From NCBI RefSeq assembly GCF_000169175.1, contig NZ_AAWS01000015.1, forward strand, positions 124,001-188,000: a stretch of DNA of 64,000 nt, read 5' to 3'. Positions 1 through 7,389 of this stretch are shown piece by piece; within the stretch, counting starts at the first letter, position 1; the number at the start of each line of letters is the position of its first letter. Below the pieces are notes generated by a model. That model had not been told where the DNA came from. It did not search any database and saw only the letters and a program-made list of their open reading frames with translations. The position numbers and the translations under genes were made by a program. Source of the stretch: Microscilla marina ATCC 23134 (GTDB lineage: Bacteria > Bacteroidota > Bacteroidia > Cytophagales > Microscillaceae).

Positions 1-2
1 AA

Positions 3-1682
3 ACCCAGCTAACCAATGATGGCGACGAAAAAAACTTCTTGTATAATGGGCGTTATGGTTGGGCTTACGAAGAAGAATTTGGTTTGGCGCAAGCCTGGAC
101 TTGGTCGCCCGATAGCAAGCAAATTGCTTTTTGGCAAACAGACGAGCGTCAAGTACCTGTTTTTCAGATGACCGACTATAGCAAAACCCACAAAGAATGG
201 GTAAAAATAAAGTACCCTCAAGTAGGAGACAAAAACCCTATAGTAAAAATTGGCGTGGTAGACCTTGCCCAAAAAAGCCGCCAGTGGATGGAGGTAGCTT
301 TAGGCGATGGTTATGTACCTCGCTTATACTGGACCTCGGTGCCAGGGCAGCTTGCTGTAGTGCATCTCAATCGGGCTCAAACCCACCTTCAGTTGTTTTT
401 TCATAATACCAAAACTGGCAAGGGTAAAAGAGTGATGGAAGAAAAAAGTAAAGTATGGATAGATGTATTCGATTTTTTTGCGGGCATCAATCACTTGTTC
501 TTTTTTCCTGAAGATAGCAAAGAGTTTTTCTGGATTTCTGACCGCGATGGCTGGAGTCATCTGTACCGTTACAACTACGACGGCAAGCTGCTAAACCAGG
601 TAACCAAGGGCAATTGGGAAGTAACCAATGTGTATAATGTAGACAGCAAGCGCAAGAAGATATATTATGCCTCAACCGAAAAATCTCCTCTTGAACGCCA
701 CCTTTACAGCATCGATTTTAAAGGCAAACGTAAAAAACAATTGACCAAAACTGCTGGGCGTCATTTTATCAATTTCTCGCCTAACAGTCAATATTACATA
801 GATCGTTACTCAAATGTAGACACTCCTACGCAAGTAGAACTGTGGAGTACCAAGGGCAAGAAAATAAAGTCTTTGGAAACCAACAAAAGAGTGAAAAAGA
901 AAACTGCTTCGGGCTACTTTAAACAAGAGCTGATGAATTTTAAAGCCTCTGACGGGCAAATGATTGATATTTTTGTAATCAAGCCACAGGGTTTCAACAA
1001 AAACAAAAAATATCCTTTGGTGGTAGATATTTATGGAGGACCTGGCTCTCAGTCGGTATACAACCAATTTGCTGCCAATGGCTGGCAACAATACCTTGCC
1101 CAGGAAGGCTACATAGTGATGAGTGTAAACAACCGTGGAAGCGGAGGTTATGGGAGCAAATTTGAGAAAGTAGTATATAAAAACCTGGGACACAATGAGG
1201 CTAAAGACTTTGCAGAAGCTGCCAAATTTATGGCCACCAAATCGTGGGTAGACGGCAACCGCATGGCAATTCGTGGGCACAGCTACGGAGGTTATATGGC
1301 GAGTTTTACCCAGCTTAACTACCCCGAAGTATTTAAAGTAGCTATAGTAACTGCCCCTGTAACAGACTGGCGCTTGTACGATAGCATCTACACGGAGCGC
1401 TATATGGGTTTATTGGGCGACAATGAGCAAGGCTACATCAATAGCTCAGTAATGAAGTACGCCAAAAAATACAAAGGCAGAATGTTACTTTCGCACTCTA
1501 CTATGGACGAAAATGTGCACGTGCAAAACACCTTCCAATTGATGAAGGCATTGACTGACAAGGGGCAAGACGTAGATATGAGAATTTACCCACCGGGGGC
1601 GCACGGTGTAGCCTATAGTGGTACCAGTTATTTCTTGCTATATGGAGTATATGTCGACTATTTGAACCAATACCTTAAATAG
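3..1682 (+). CDS. Dipeptidyl peptidase IV-type serine peptidase (S9), 5'-truncated by window edge
   Basis: The reading frame is open from base 3, so the N-terminus lies outside the window. The visible part has the tail of the DPP IV beta-propeller (an ISDRDGWSHLY blade) and then the complete C-terminal alpha/beta-hydrolase domain. The catalytic triad can be read. The serine is in GHSYGGYM (codon 1281-1283), the aspartate in MDENVHVQN (codon 1506-1508) and the histidine in GAHGVAYSG (codon 1602-1604). Just before them is the oxyanion-side motif VDIYGGPGSQ. Family members cleave X-Pro or X-Ala dipeptides from peptide N-termini and usually act in the periplasm or at the cell surface. A signal peptide cannot be checked here. 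A strong terminator follows at once. Family assignment is secure; exact substrate preference is not. Confidence 0.93.
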   Translation, partial: TQLTNDGDEKNFLYNGRYGWAYEEEFGLAQAWTWSPDSKQIAFWQTDERQVPVFQMTDYSKTHKEWVKIKYPQVGDKNPIVKIGVVDLAQKSRQWMEVALGDGYVPRLYWTSVPGQLAVVHLNRAQTHLQLFFHNTKTGKGKRVMEEKSKVWIDVFDFFAGINHLFFFPEDSKEFFWISDRDGWSHLYRYNYDGKLLNQVTKGNWEVTNVYNVDSKRKKIYYASTEKSPLERHLYSIDFKGKRKKQLTKTAGRHFINFSPNSQYYIDRYSNVDTPTQVELWSTKGKKIKSLETNKRVKKKTASGYFKQELMNFKASDGQMIDIFVIKPQGFNKNKKYPLVVDIYGGPGSQSVYNQFAANGWQQYLAQEGYIVMSVNNRGSGGYGSKFEKVVYKNLGHNEAKDFAEAAKFMATKSWVDGNRMAIRGHSYGGYMASFTQLNYPEVFKVAIVTAPVTDWRLYDSIYTERYMGLLGDNEQGYINSSVMKYAKKYKGRMLLSHSTMDENVHVQNTFQLMKALTDKGQDVDMRIYPPGAHGVAYSGTSYFLLYGVYVDYLNQYLK

Positions 1683-1706
1683 CAAGTTTGACAAAAAAGC
1701 AATCAT

Positions 1707-1742
1707 AAAAAAGGCAACGCTATCAAAGTGTTGCCTTTTTTT
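1707..1742 (+). terminator. Rho-independent terminator of the S9 peptidase gene
   Basis: A 12-bp stem (1707-1718 with 1730-1741, core GGCAAC/GTTGCC) is followed by a run of seven T. It lies 25 bases after the peptidase stop codon. Confidence 0.9.
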
Positions 1743-1837
1743 AAGTAAAATTAATTATTTGACATCTGGTAATCAGGTATTTACCATTTGCTGAGTTTGG
1801 CTAACCATACCACATCATTGCGCCACAAATCAGTCAC

Positions 1838-2728
1838 TTATTGGGTCAGTCCGGTGAGTATTGCATCAAAATGAGCCTGCTTTTTTTTATGGGCAATCAA
1901 AAAGTAACGAACCTCCGGGGCATTTTCGGGTGCCCAAACCTGTTGGAGCTTAGAAGCCTCCACAAAATGGTTAATCTCGTGCTCTAGGGCAATGGCTACA
2001 CCAGGGGTTTGACACAACTCATTCAACATCAAAAAACTATTGGGAATGGTATAATTGGTGAAAATTCGTGGGCGTCGTTTGTTGAAACAGTGCAACCAAA
2101 AAAGTTTGATATAATGGTTGGTAGCCGAATGCGAAAACCAAACCTGGTTTTCCAGCCAAGCCTCTATCTCTGCAAAGTTGTGTTGGGCAATGGGCTGGGC
2201 AACTGACTGTAAATCTACATTGGGGTGGGCTACCACACACATAGAGGTTTGAAATATGGGTGCAGTCAACGTGTCAAATGTATTCACCTCCTTATCTACA
2301 ATGGCATAGTCGAGTTTTCTTTCGTTGACCAGTTCAAACAACCCCTGGCTGGATTCCTCAAATTGAAAGGAAATATGTTGCCCTATGGAAGGTAGTTTGC
2401 CCGAAAACAGGGCGTGGTATGCGTGGGGGCTCATACCCAAAGAAAAAAACTGACTTTCTTTTGCTGCTCGCTTGTTATAAAATGCCTCTACTGCTTCTAG
2501 TTTATCCAACGCATCAATAATGAGGTTATTCAAAAACTTAGCGTTTTCGGTAGGCTCTACCCCTTTCGACTTTCGGTAAAACAACTTGTGCCCCACGGCA
2601 GCCTCAAGCATACTTATTTGGTTGCTTACCGCTGGCTGGCTCATAAACAACTCTTTGGCAGCTCTTGAGTAGTTTTTATGCTTGTAAACTGCCTTAAATG
2701 TACGGTACCATTCTAAACTTACCATCAC
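1838..2728 (-). CDS. LysR family transcriptional regulator
   Basis: This 296-residue protein has the usual LysR length. An N-terminal winged helix-turn-helix is recognisable from NYSRAAKELFMSQPAVSNQI and the following LEAAVGHKLFYRKSKGVEPT (residues about 18-60). An effector-binding domain follows. It is transcribed divergently from the SDR gene at 2942, separated by 213 bases, which is the classical arrangement of a LysR regulator and its target. Inference: it controls that oxidoreductase in response to an unknown small molecule. A -7 element of Bacteroidota type (TAGCTTTG on the minus strand, 2758-2751) lies 22 bases upstream of the start. The protein begins MMVSLEW, so the start could be either of two adjacent ATGs. 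Confidence 0.9.
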   Translation of the reverse strand: MMVSLEWYRTFKAVYKHKNYSRAAKELFMSQPAVSNQISMLEAAVGHKLFYRKSKGVEPTENAKFLNNLIIDALDKLEAVEAFYNKRAAKESQFFSLGMSPHAYHALFSGKLPSIGQHISFQFEESSQGLFELVNERKLDYAIVDKEVNTFDTLTAPIFQTSMCVVAHPNVDLQSVAQPIAQHNFAEIEAWLENQVWFSHSATNHYIKLFWLHCFNKRRPRIFTNYTIPNSFLMLNELCQTPGVAIALEHEINHFVEASKLQQVWAPENAPEVRYFLIAHKKKQAHFDAILTGLTQ

Positions 2729-2750
2729 TGTGATATAATTTTATTGATAA

Positions 2751-2758
2751 CAAAGCTA
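2751..2758 (-). promoter_or_regulatory. Candidate -7 element for the LysR gene
   Basis: On the minus strand this reads TAGCTTTG, a match to the Bacteroidota -7 consensus TAnnTTTG. No convincing TTTG lies 19-21 bases upstream, so the call is tentative. On the opposite strand, TAATTTTG at 2793-2800 could serve the divergent SDR gene. Confidence 0.4.
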
Positions 2759-2941
2759 AAACATCTTATTTCATTTTAAATCATGAACGCCGTAATTTTG
2801 TCTCAGATTTAGTTGATAAGCAATGGTTGCAGCCTTAAGTGTTTACTTATTAACAAAAATAAAATGCTGGCATAATCTCCAAAAGAAATATGAGTTTCCA
2901 GCAAGGTAGATTTTAAGTATTTAGAAAAGTTAAAAAGAAAA

Positions 2942-3676
2942 ATGAAAAAAGTAGCATTTATTACAGGCGCTAACAAAGGTATAGGTTTTGAAGCAAGCCG
3001 TCAACTGGCAAAAAAGGGCATCACAGTAATTATGGGAAGCCGCAGCGACCAACGCGGAAAACAAGCAAGTGAGCAGCTAAAGTCTGAAGGTTTGGATGTA
3101 GAATTTTTGAAGTTGGATATAACCCAGCCAGAGAGTTTTGATGAAGCAAAAAAATACATTGATGAAAAATACGGACAGTTGGATATATTGGTAAACAATG
3201 CCGGAATTATTCACAGTGAAGAAAGCTGGGGAGAGAACACTACTGAAACGGTTTCTTTAGAAGCCCTGAGGCAAACTTTTGAGGTAAATTTCTTTGGGTT
3301 GGTAGCCTTGACCCAAAAGCTGTTACCCTTGATTAGAAAAAGCAAACAGGGGTATATTACCAACGTGTCGAGTATTTTGGGGTCGGTCAATGTACAAAAC
3401 GACGCCGAATCGGGTTGGTATGGTGTCAAACCATTTGCCTACAATGCTTCCAAAACAGCCTTAAACTCTTTTACAGTGCATTTAGTAGCCTTATTAAAAG
3501 ACACAAATATTAAGGTAAACTCGGCGCACCCTGGTTGGGTAAAAACCGACTTGGGCACCGATGCAGCACCTATGGATGTAGTATCAGGTGCTAAAACATT
3601 GGTCAATTTATCGTTGGAAGAAAAGACCAGTTTTACTGGCAAATTTATTCACCTCGACGAAGAGGTGCCCTGGTAA
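2942..3676 (+). CDS. Short-chain dehydrogenase/reductase (carbonyl reductase-like)
   Basis: This 244-residue classical SDR has TGANKGIGFE (residues about 8-17) as the glycine-rich NAD(P)-binding loop and NNAG in the fourth strand. The catalytic Ser is in TNVSSILGS and the YxxxK pair is in AYNASKTAL. The HPGWVKTDLG segment is typical of the eukaryote-like carbonyl reductase subgroup. An Arg/Ser-containing second strand (GSRSDQRGK) suggests NADP(H). The substrate is unknown. The divergent LysR gene is its likely regulator. A terminator-like hairpin follows 25 bases after the stop. Confidence 0.9.
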   Translation: MKKVAFITGANKGIGFEASRQLAKKGITVIMGSRSDQRGKQASEQLKSEGLDVEFLKLDITQPESFDEAKKYIDEKYGQLDILVNNAGIIHSEESWGENTTETVSLEALRQTFEVNFFGLVALTQKLLPLIRKSKQGYITNVSSILGSVNVQNDAESGWYGVKPFAYNASKTALNSFTVHLVALLKDTNIKVNSAHPGWVKTDLGTDAAPMDVVSGAKTLVNLSLEEKTSFTGKFIHLDEEVPW

Positions 3677-3701
3677 TTTGAGTATTTCATTAGTGAGTGA
3701 T

Positions 3702-3732
3702 AAAAAGGAGGTTTTTGATAGCCTTCTTTTTT
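3702..3732 (+). terminator. Terminator after the SDR gene
   Basis: A 10-bp stem with one G-U pair (3702-3711 with 3722-3731) is followed by T-rich sequence. It lies 25 bases after the stop codon. Confidence 0.7.
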
Positions 3733-3740
3733 GCTTTTTA

Positions 3741-3763
3741 CCTAAAGCAAAAAAAACACCCTG
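3741..3763 (+). repeat. Left copy of a perfect 23-bp direct repeat flanking the 4.1-5.2 kb gene pair
   Basis: The 23 bases here, starting CCTAAAGCAA and ending ACACCCTG, recur exactly and in the same orientation at 5382-5404. The copies are 1641 bases apart and enclose two orphan genes. The left copy lies in a 390-base non-coding stretch (3677-4066) that otherwise holds a terminator and two copies of a longer imperfect repeat. Confidence 0.85.
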
Positions 3764-3771
3764 CTCCATCA

Positions 3772-3839
3772 AATCTTCCGTAGGAGACTTGAAAAGCTTG
3801 AATGAATGGAAGTATCGATCCTTACAAGACAAGTTTTCC
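3772..3839 (+). repeat. Imperfect repeat family E, copy 1
   Basis: This copy shares the pattern TCTTCCGTAGG...GAATGAATGGAAG...AAGACAAGTTTTCC with copies at 3959-4050 and 5200-5280. It is the most divergent of the three. Confidence 0.55.
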
Positions 3840-3958
3840 TTGTGCAATAAAACCTCAAAGTACTTAGAGAAATAGGCAAGGGTTGTATTTGTAGGGGATT
3901 CTTTCGTTGAAAGCTCGTTTTACTAAAATTGCTTTGGCAAAAAATACACTCGCTCTTT

Positions 3959-4050
3959 CAAGTCTTCCGTAGGTTAAATAAATGGAAGCCGCTAGACTTC
4001 TTTGTGTAGCAAGCCAGTTTTACCTAAGTTAATTTGAGTCTAGTCTAAAC
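3959..4050 (+). repeat. Imperfect repeat family E, copy 2 (left flank of gene pair)
   Basis: This roughly 90-base element is similar to 5200-5280. Shared blocks include AATAAATGGAAG, AGACTTC, AAGCCAGTTTTAC and AATTTGAGTCT/GATTTGAGTCT. It ends just before the start of the 4067 gene, so that gene's leader lies in or beside the repeat. Confidence 0.75.
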
Positions 4051-4066
4051 AAAAGAGTCCCTAATA

Positions 4067-4420
4067 ATGAACTTACTCCCATTGACAAACAACCCAAGCT
4101 GGCAAGGGACTTATGAGCATTTGCTTATTGGTCAATACTACCAACTCATAATTGCTCCATCAGCACATGTTGAGTTTGAATTCAGGTTCCCAATCCTCCT
4201 TCTAATTAAACAAACAATCACCAAAGGGATAGATTTTGATATAGCAATTCGGGATTTTCTTAAAAAATACCCTAAAGTAAAATACTTTCTGGCTGGTGCA
4301 GCTGCGCTCATCATGATTTTAACTATTATTGAAGATATTTTAACTTTTGGGGCTGGCATAGCTGATGACCCAGCATCATTTGCTTTAGCTTGGGCTTTGA
4401 TCAAAGCAGCCACCCGCTAA
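4067..4420 (+). CDS. Small orphan protein with C-terminal hydrophobic helices
   Basis: This 117-residue protein was not recognised. The first 60 residues are soluble-looking (NNPSWQGTYEHLLIGQYY; FEFRFPILLLIKQ). A long hydrophobic helix follows (FLAGAAALIMILTIIEDIL, about residues 74-93) and then a second hydrophobic stretch ending in a basic tail (FALAWALIKAATR). It lacks an N-terminal signal peptide and could be a small tail-region membrane protein. The next gene starts 14 bases after its stop, so the two are probably co-transcribed. Both sit inside flanking direct repeats. A guess that it is a membrane-acting or membrane-anchoring partner of the next gene would be inference only. Confidence 0.6.
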   Translation: MNLLPLTNNPSWQGTYEHLLIGQYYQLIIAPSAHVEFEFRFPILLLIKQTITKGIDFDIAIRDFLKKYPKVKYFLAGAAALIMILTIIEDILTFGAGIADDPASFALAWALIKAATR

Positions 4421-4434
4421 ACTTACTACAAACT

Positions 4435-5166
4435 ATGCTCAATTGCTTTAGCATTTTTGCCCAAACTACTCAGGCATCACCTCAGTTTATGCAGGCAATG
4501 GATCAGCAGCTCACCAGCGAGTTTCGTCAACTTACTCAAGGGGTCGACATCCATCGATTCGCGTTGACTCCTACTTCGGTTATAGAAAGGAGTTTCACTA
4601 TCAAATTTTTAGAAGGTGTTTCTATACTTGCCTGTAACTTATCAGCGCCAGCTGGACCAGCCTACTCTATAAGCATTGGGTGGCAAAGTATTCCTACAGG
4701 TCGTCAAATTTTCCCTCAAGATGATATACAGGCAGGTGAAATTCGGTTTGAGTGGCAACAACTCCCTGCACAACAAATATTTAAGCAATTTGGGTATCCG
4801 TTGCCCCTACCTTTTGATACCACTCCTTTTCCCTTTATAATAGAATACTGGGAAGCTCCGTTACCTGATGTTCACCTGTATATTGAATTTACAGAAGCAC
4901 CTCCCTCTAAAACTGAAGAGATACTGTACAAGGTACTTGACCAAGAGCTGGCTACTTGGGGGGAATTGAATGAGTATTTACAGGAGAATAACCAACCATA
5001 TGCAGGATTTATCCATAGCCTGGGGGAGGTTGAGCACGTAAACAGACAACACTTCTGTTTTCGGGTAGATTTGGGCTCTGCATTGTTCCATGGTTTGCAA
5101 AAAATTTTGCAAATACTTAGCCACGCTTCCATTGCTCCACTGATCTGCAAGGTTAAGGTCAGTTAG
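4435..5166 (+). CDS. Orphan soluble protein, second gene of the repeat-bounded cassette
   Basis: This 243-residue protein was not recognised. The frame extends upstream to a TTG at 4390 that would overlap the previous gene; the ATG at 4435 gives a normal 14-base spacing and is preferred. The sequence begins MLNCFSIFAQTTQASPQF and has no clear signal peptide. It is rich in aromatic and proline residues (FGYPLPLPFDTTPFPF), consistent with a beta-rich fold, and ends with a more helical section. No catalytic motif was seen. It is followed by repeat family E copy 3, not by a terminator. Confidence 0.6.
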   Translation: MLNCFSIFAQTTQASPQFMQAMDQQLTSEFRQLTQGVDIHRFALTPTSVIERSFTIKFLEGVSILACNLSAPAGPAYSISIGWQSIPTGRQIFPQDDIQAGEIRFEWQQLPAQQIFKQFGYPLPLPFDTTPFPFIIEYWEAPLPDVHLYIEFTEAPPSKTEEILYKVLDQELATWGELNEYLQENNQPYAGFIHSLGEVEHVNRQHFCFRVDLGSALFHGLQKILQILSHASIAPLICKVKVS

Positions 5167-5199
5167 CACCTCCGTCTAGGGTTTCTCCATTTTTCGCAA

Positions 5200-5280
5200 A
5201 AGACTTGAATAAATGGAAGTTTTCAGACTTCCTTGCGAAGTAAGCCAGTTTTACTAAAGCTGATTTGAGTCTGACCTAAA
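5200..5280 (+). repeat. Imperfect repeat family E, copy 3 (right flank of gene pair)
   Basis: This is the direct-orientation match to 3959-4050. It contains a small hairpin (GGAAGT/ACTTCC around 5215-5231). Together with copy 2 it brackets the 4067-5166 gene pair. Confidence 0.75.
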
Positions 5281-5381
5281 TAGCCTAGCTATTGTAGAAC
5301 TCAACTACCTGGAAACAACTTATTACCCAAACCCTAGGCTAGGGGGGATAAACTAGCACGAAAAGTTACTTTTTGCATATT

Positions 5382-5404
5382 CCTAAAGCAAAAAAAACAC
5401 CCTG
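5382..5404 (+). repeat. Right copy of the perfect 23-bp direct repeat
   Basis: Identical to 3741-3763. It lies in a 621-base non-coding stretch (5167-5787). That stretch otherwise holds family E copy 3, an A/T-rich section around 5540-5640 with no gene, and the promoter of the methyltransferase. Confidence 0.85.
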
Positions 5405-5719
5405 AATAATCAGTGTGCTTTTATTAAAAATATTGAGGGAATTATTAATCTTTGTTCGTTTTAAAACTATACTATCTATTTTGCCTGATGGTAAATGTTT
5501 TCATAAGTAAGTACATTTGGCAGGTCAAATCTCTCCCCCCTTGCTTCATTTTTTTTAAAAAAAATTTTCTGATAGGACTTTTATGGGGTTGTCGGTTTTA
5601 ACCAGGTTTAAAAAAATGCTTTTTTGCAAAAAAAGTCACAGTAAAGCCAAACAAGCCTGTTTTTTGCTTGTATTCTCCCGCAAAACTTTTCTTGAAGTTG
5701 TACAAAATGAAGCGCTATA

Positions 5720-5752
5720 TTTGGCTAGAGTGCCAGATAAAGCTTAACTTTG
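5720..5752 (+). promoter_or_regulatory. Bacteroidota-type promoter for the methyltransferase gene
   Basis: TTTG at 5720-5723, a 21-base spacer, and TAACTTTG at 5745-5752 match the Bacteroidota primary sigma consensus TTTG-N19-21-TAnnTTTG exactly. The expected transcript start is near 5760, giving a leader of about 28 bases before the ATG at 5788. Confidence 0.8.
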
Positions 5753-5787
5753 CACAATTTTTAATATCTTATAAATAAACATTTGTA

Positions 5788-6573
5788 ATGTTAACTAGCG
5801 AGCAATTTGATGAAGGAGTCGCTTACGCAGAGAAAAACTTTACCGAAGACGTAGACTCTCATTTGTATTTAGACAAAATGCTGATCAAGCAACAGTTTGA
5901 CCTGAGCAATAAAAAAGTCCTTGATTTTGGTTGTGGTATGGGAGGCATGGCACTATGGTATGCCACTGCTTATGACAATTGCCAGGTATACGGTTTAGAC
6001 ATTGATTCGCACCATATCAAGATTACCGAACATTTGATAAACAAACACAACATTCCTAACATTGTATGCGAAAAACGTAATATTTTGGACGACCCCTTGC
6101 GCGATGATGAACGCTTTGACTACATTTTCTTCAACGATGTAGTAGAGCACATTCAATTGCCTATACTCACCGAAATATTCAAGCAAGTGAGCCAACACTT
6201 GACCGAAAACGGAAAAATATTTGTAACCTACCCACCTTGGGCAGGTCCTTATGCTTCACACGTAACCAAAGATGTAGGCATTTATTGGTGCCAGTTTTTG
6301 CCCGAAAAAATGTTGATGAATCGCATTGCAAAGAACAACCGCACTATAGTAGGCGACCTTGAGTCTGACCTGGTGAGTGTATACAAAGGCTTGAATCACT
6401 TGACCCACAAAAAAATGAAAAAAGTGATTGCTTCGACTCATTTAAAACTTACCAGTCGTAAAACGCATAGTATTTTGAACAAGTTACCTTTAATGAAAAA
6501 CTTGAACGTCAATTTTTTTCCGTTCAACTACTTGGTAACCAAAGAGTTTTTGTTGCTTGAGCAGCCTAAATAA
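5788..6573 (+). CDS. Class I SAM-dependent methyltransferase
   Basis: This 261-residue protein has motif I VLDFGCGMGGMALWYA (residues about 47-62). The acidic residue ending strand 2 is in VYGLDIDSHH, and a motif IV-like FDYIFFNDVVEHIQ lies near residues 110-123. These fit the Methyltransf_11/25 group, and the FNDVVEH pattern resembles small-molecule methyltransferases. The substrate is not evident, and the protein stands alone behind its own promoter. The C-terminal third, after about residue 170, is basic and less typical. Confidence 0.88.
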   Translation: MLTSEQFDEGVAYAEKNFTEDVDSHLYLDKMLIKQQFDLSNKKVLDFGCGMGGMALWYATAYDNCQVYGLDIDSHHIKITEHLINKHNIPNIVCEKRNILDDPLRDDERFDYIFFNDVVEHIQLPILTEIFKQVSQHLTENGKIFVTYPPWAGPYASHVTKDVGIYWCQFLPEKMLMNRIAKNNRTIVGDLESDLVSVYKGLNHLTHKKMKKVIASTHLKLTSRKTHSILNKLPLMKNLNVNFFPFNYLVTKEFLLLEQPK

Positions 6574-6630
6574 AGGATGAAGCCTGAGCCATAAGCGGTA
6601 AGAAATATAGCCCATAAAGGAGTATAAAAT

Positions 6631-6663
6631 AAGGAGTAGCTTTCTATGAAGTTACTCCTTTTT
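6631..6663. terminator. Bidirectional terminator between convergent genes
   Basis: An 8-bp stem (AAGGAGTA 6631-6638 with TACTCCTT 6653-6660) has A-rich sequence on the left and T-rich sequence on the right. It overlaps the last codons of the minus-strand DUF4184 gene and follows the methyltransferase gene. Confidence 0.7.
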
Positions 6664-7389
6664 GTTTTTGTACAATTGCTTGTATACCACTGAGGTAATG
6701 ACCAACCCCGCCAACCCTGCCGCTATCATACTTGCTACTATGTTACCAATGAGGTAACCATCCCTGAAAAACAACCTTGCGGCAAATATGGGCAGGGTAA
6801 CTAATACAAAAACGTCCCAAAAACTAGAGTTAAAACTGGCTTTCACAGTGAAGTTTTGGGGCATTCGCCAAATTGCCCAACATAGGATAATACCACCTGT
6901 CAGCGTGCTTAAGTGTTGTACCAAACGATAGGCAGGCACCAAGTGCCCCAATATGCGGTACGGGGTATTAAGAGAGGGAAATAAGTCTACAAAAGTAGCG
7001 TGCTCGTGCGTAAAGCTATCCCAAAGAAGGTGCGAAGCCGAACCAATGAGCAGAGAAATGATCACCACCCACCACCGTTTACGCATATAAGCCCACCAGT
7101 TAAACTCCTTACAATGATATACACGCGACTTTAGAAAAAATGGCAGGTTATCAATTAATACATTACGCACTATCTGATGAAATACCACCGTGAGCAACAG
7201 ACCCAATGGCAAGTCGAACCATAGCAAACCTTGTATGGTATGGCTATACTGGCTATTGATACGCATACGCAAAAAATACTCAAAATCTGGAGCAAGGCTG
7301 CCTATGACCAGTGCCGAGCTGGAAACCCAATGCTTAGGTAAGTAAGTAAGCGGAAGTATAAGTGCAGGATGTGAAAAAGTAAAAGGCAT
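6652..7389 (-). CDS. DUF4184 family integral membrane protein
   Basis: This 245-residue protein begins MPFTFSHPALILPL. The conserved start with a His, and the IGSLAPDFEYFLR motif near residues 29-41, are hallmarks of DUF4184. A conserved DSFTHE motif (near residues 124-129) supports a possible metal site. Several membrane helices follow, for example LPLGLLLTVVFHQIV and VFVLVTLPIFAARLFF. The family is often compared with membrane metal-dependent hydrolases, but no activity is established. Its start codon overlaps the last base of the upstream gene's stop (TAATG), so the two are translationally coupled. Confidence 0.85.
   Translation of the reverse strand: MPFTFSHPALILPLTYLPKHWVSSSALVIGSLAPDFEYFLRMRINSQYSHTIQGLLWFDLPLGLLLTVVFHQIVRNVLIDNLPFFLKSRVYHCKEFNWWAYMRKRWWVVIISLLIGSASHLLWDSFTHEHATFVDLFPSLNTPYRILGHLVPAYRLVQHLSTLTGGIILCWAIWRMPQNFTVKASFNSSFWDVFVLVTLPIFAARLFFRDGYLIGNIVASMIAAGLAGLVITSVVYKQLYKNKKE

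Noticed and set aside
3588-3875. 95-codon ORF overlapping the SDR end and the intergenic region
   Set aside because: It overlaps the SDR in another frame, runs through a terminator and a repeat, and has no start signal.
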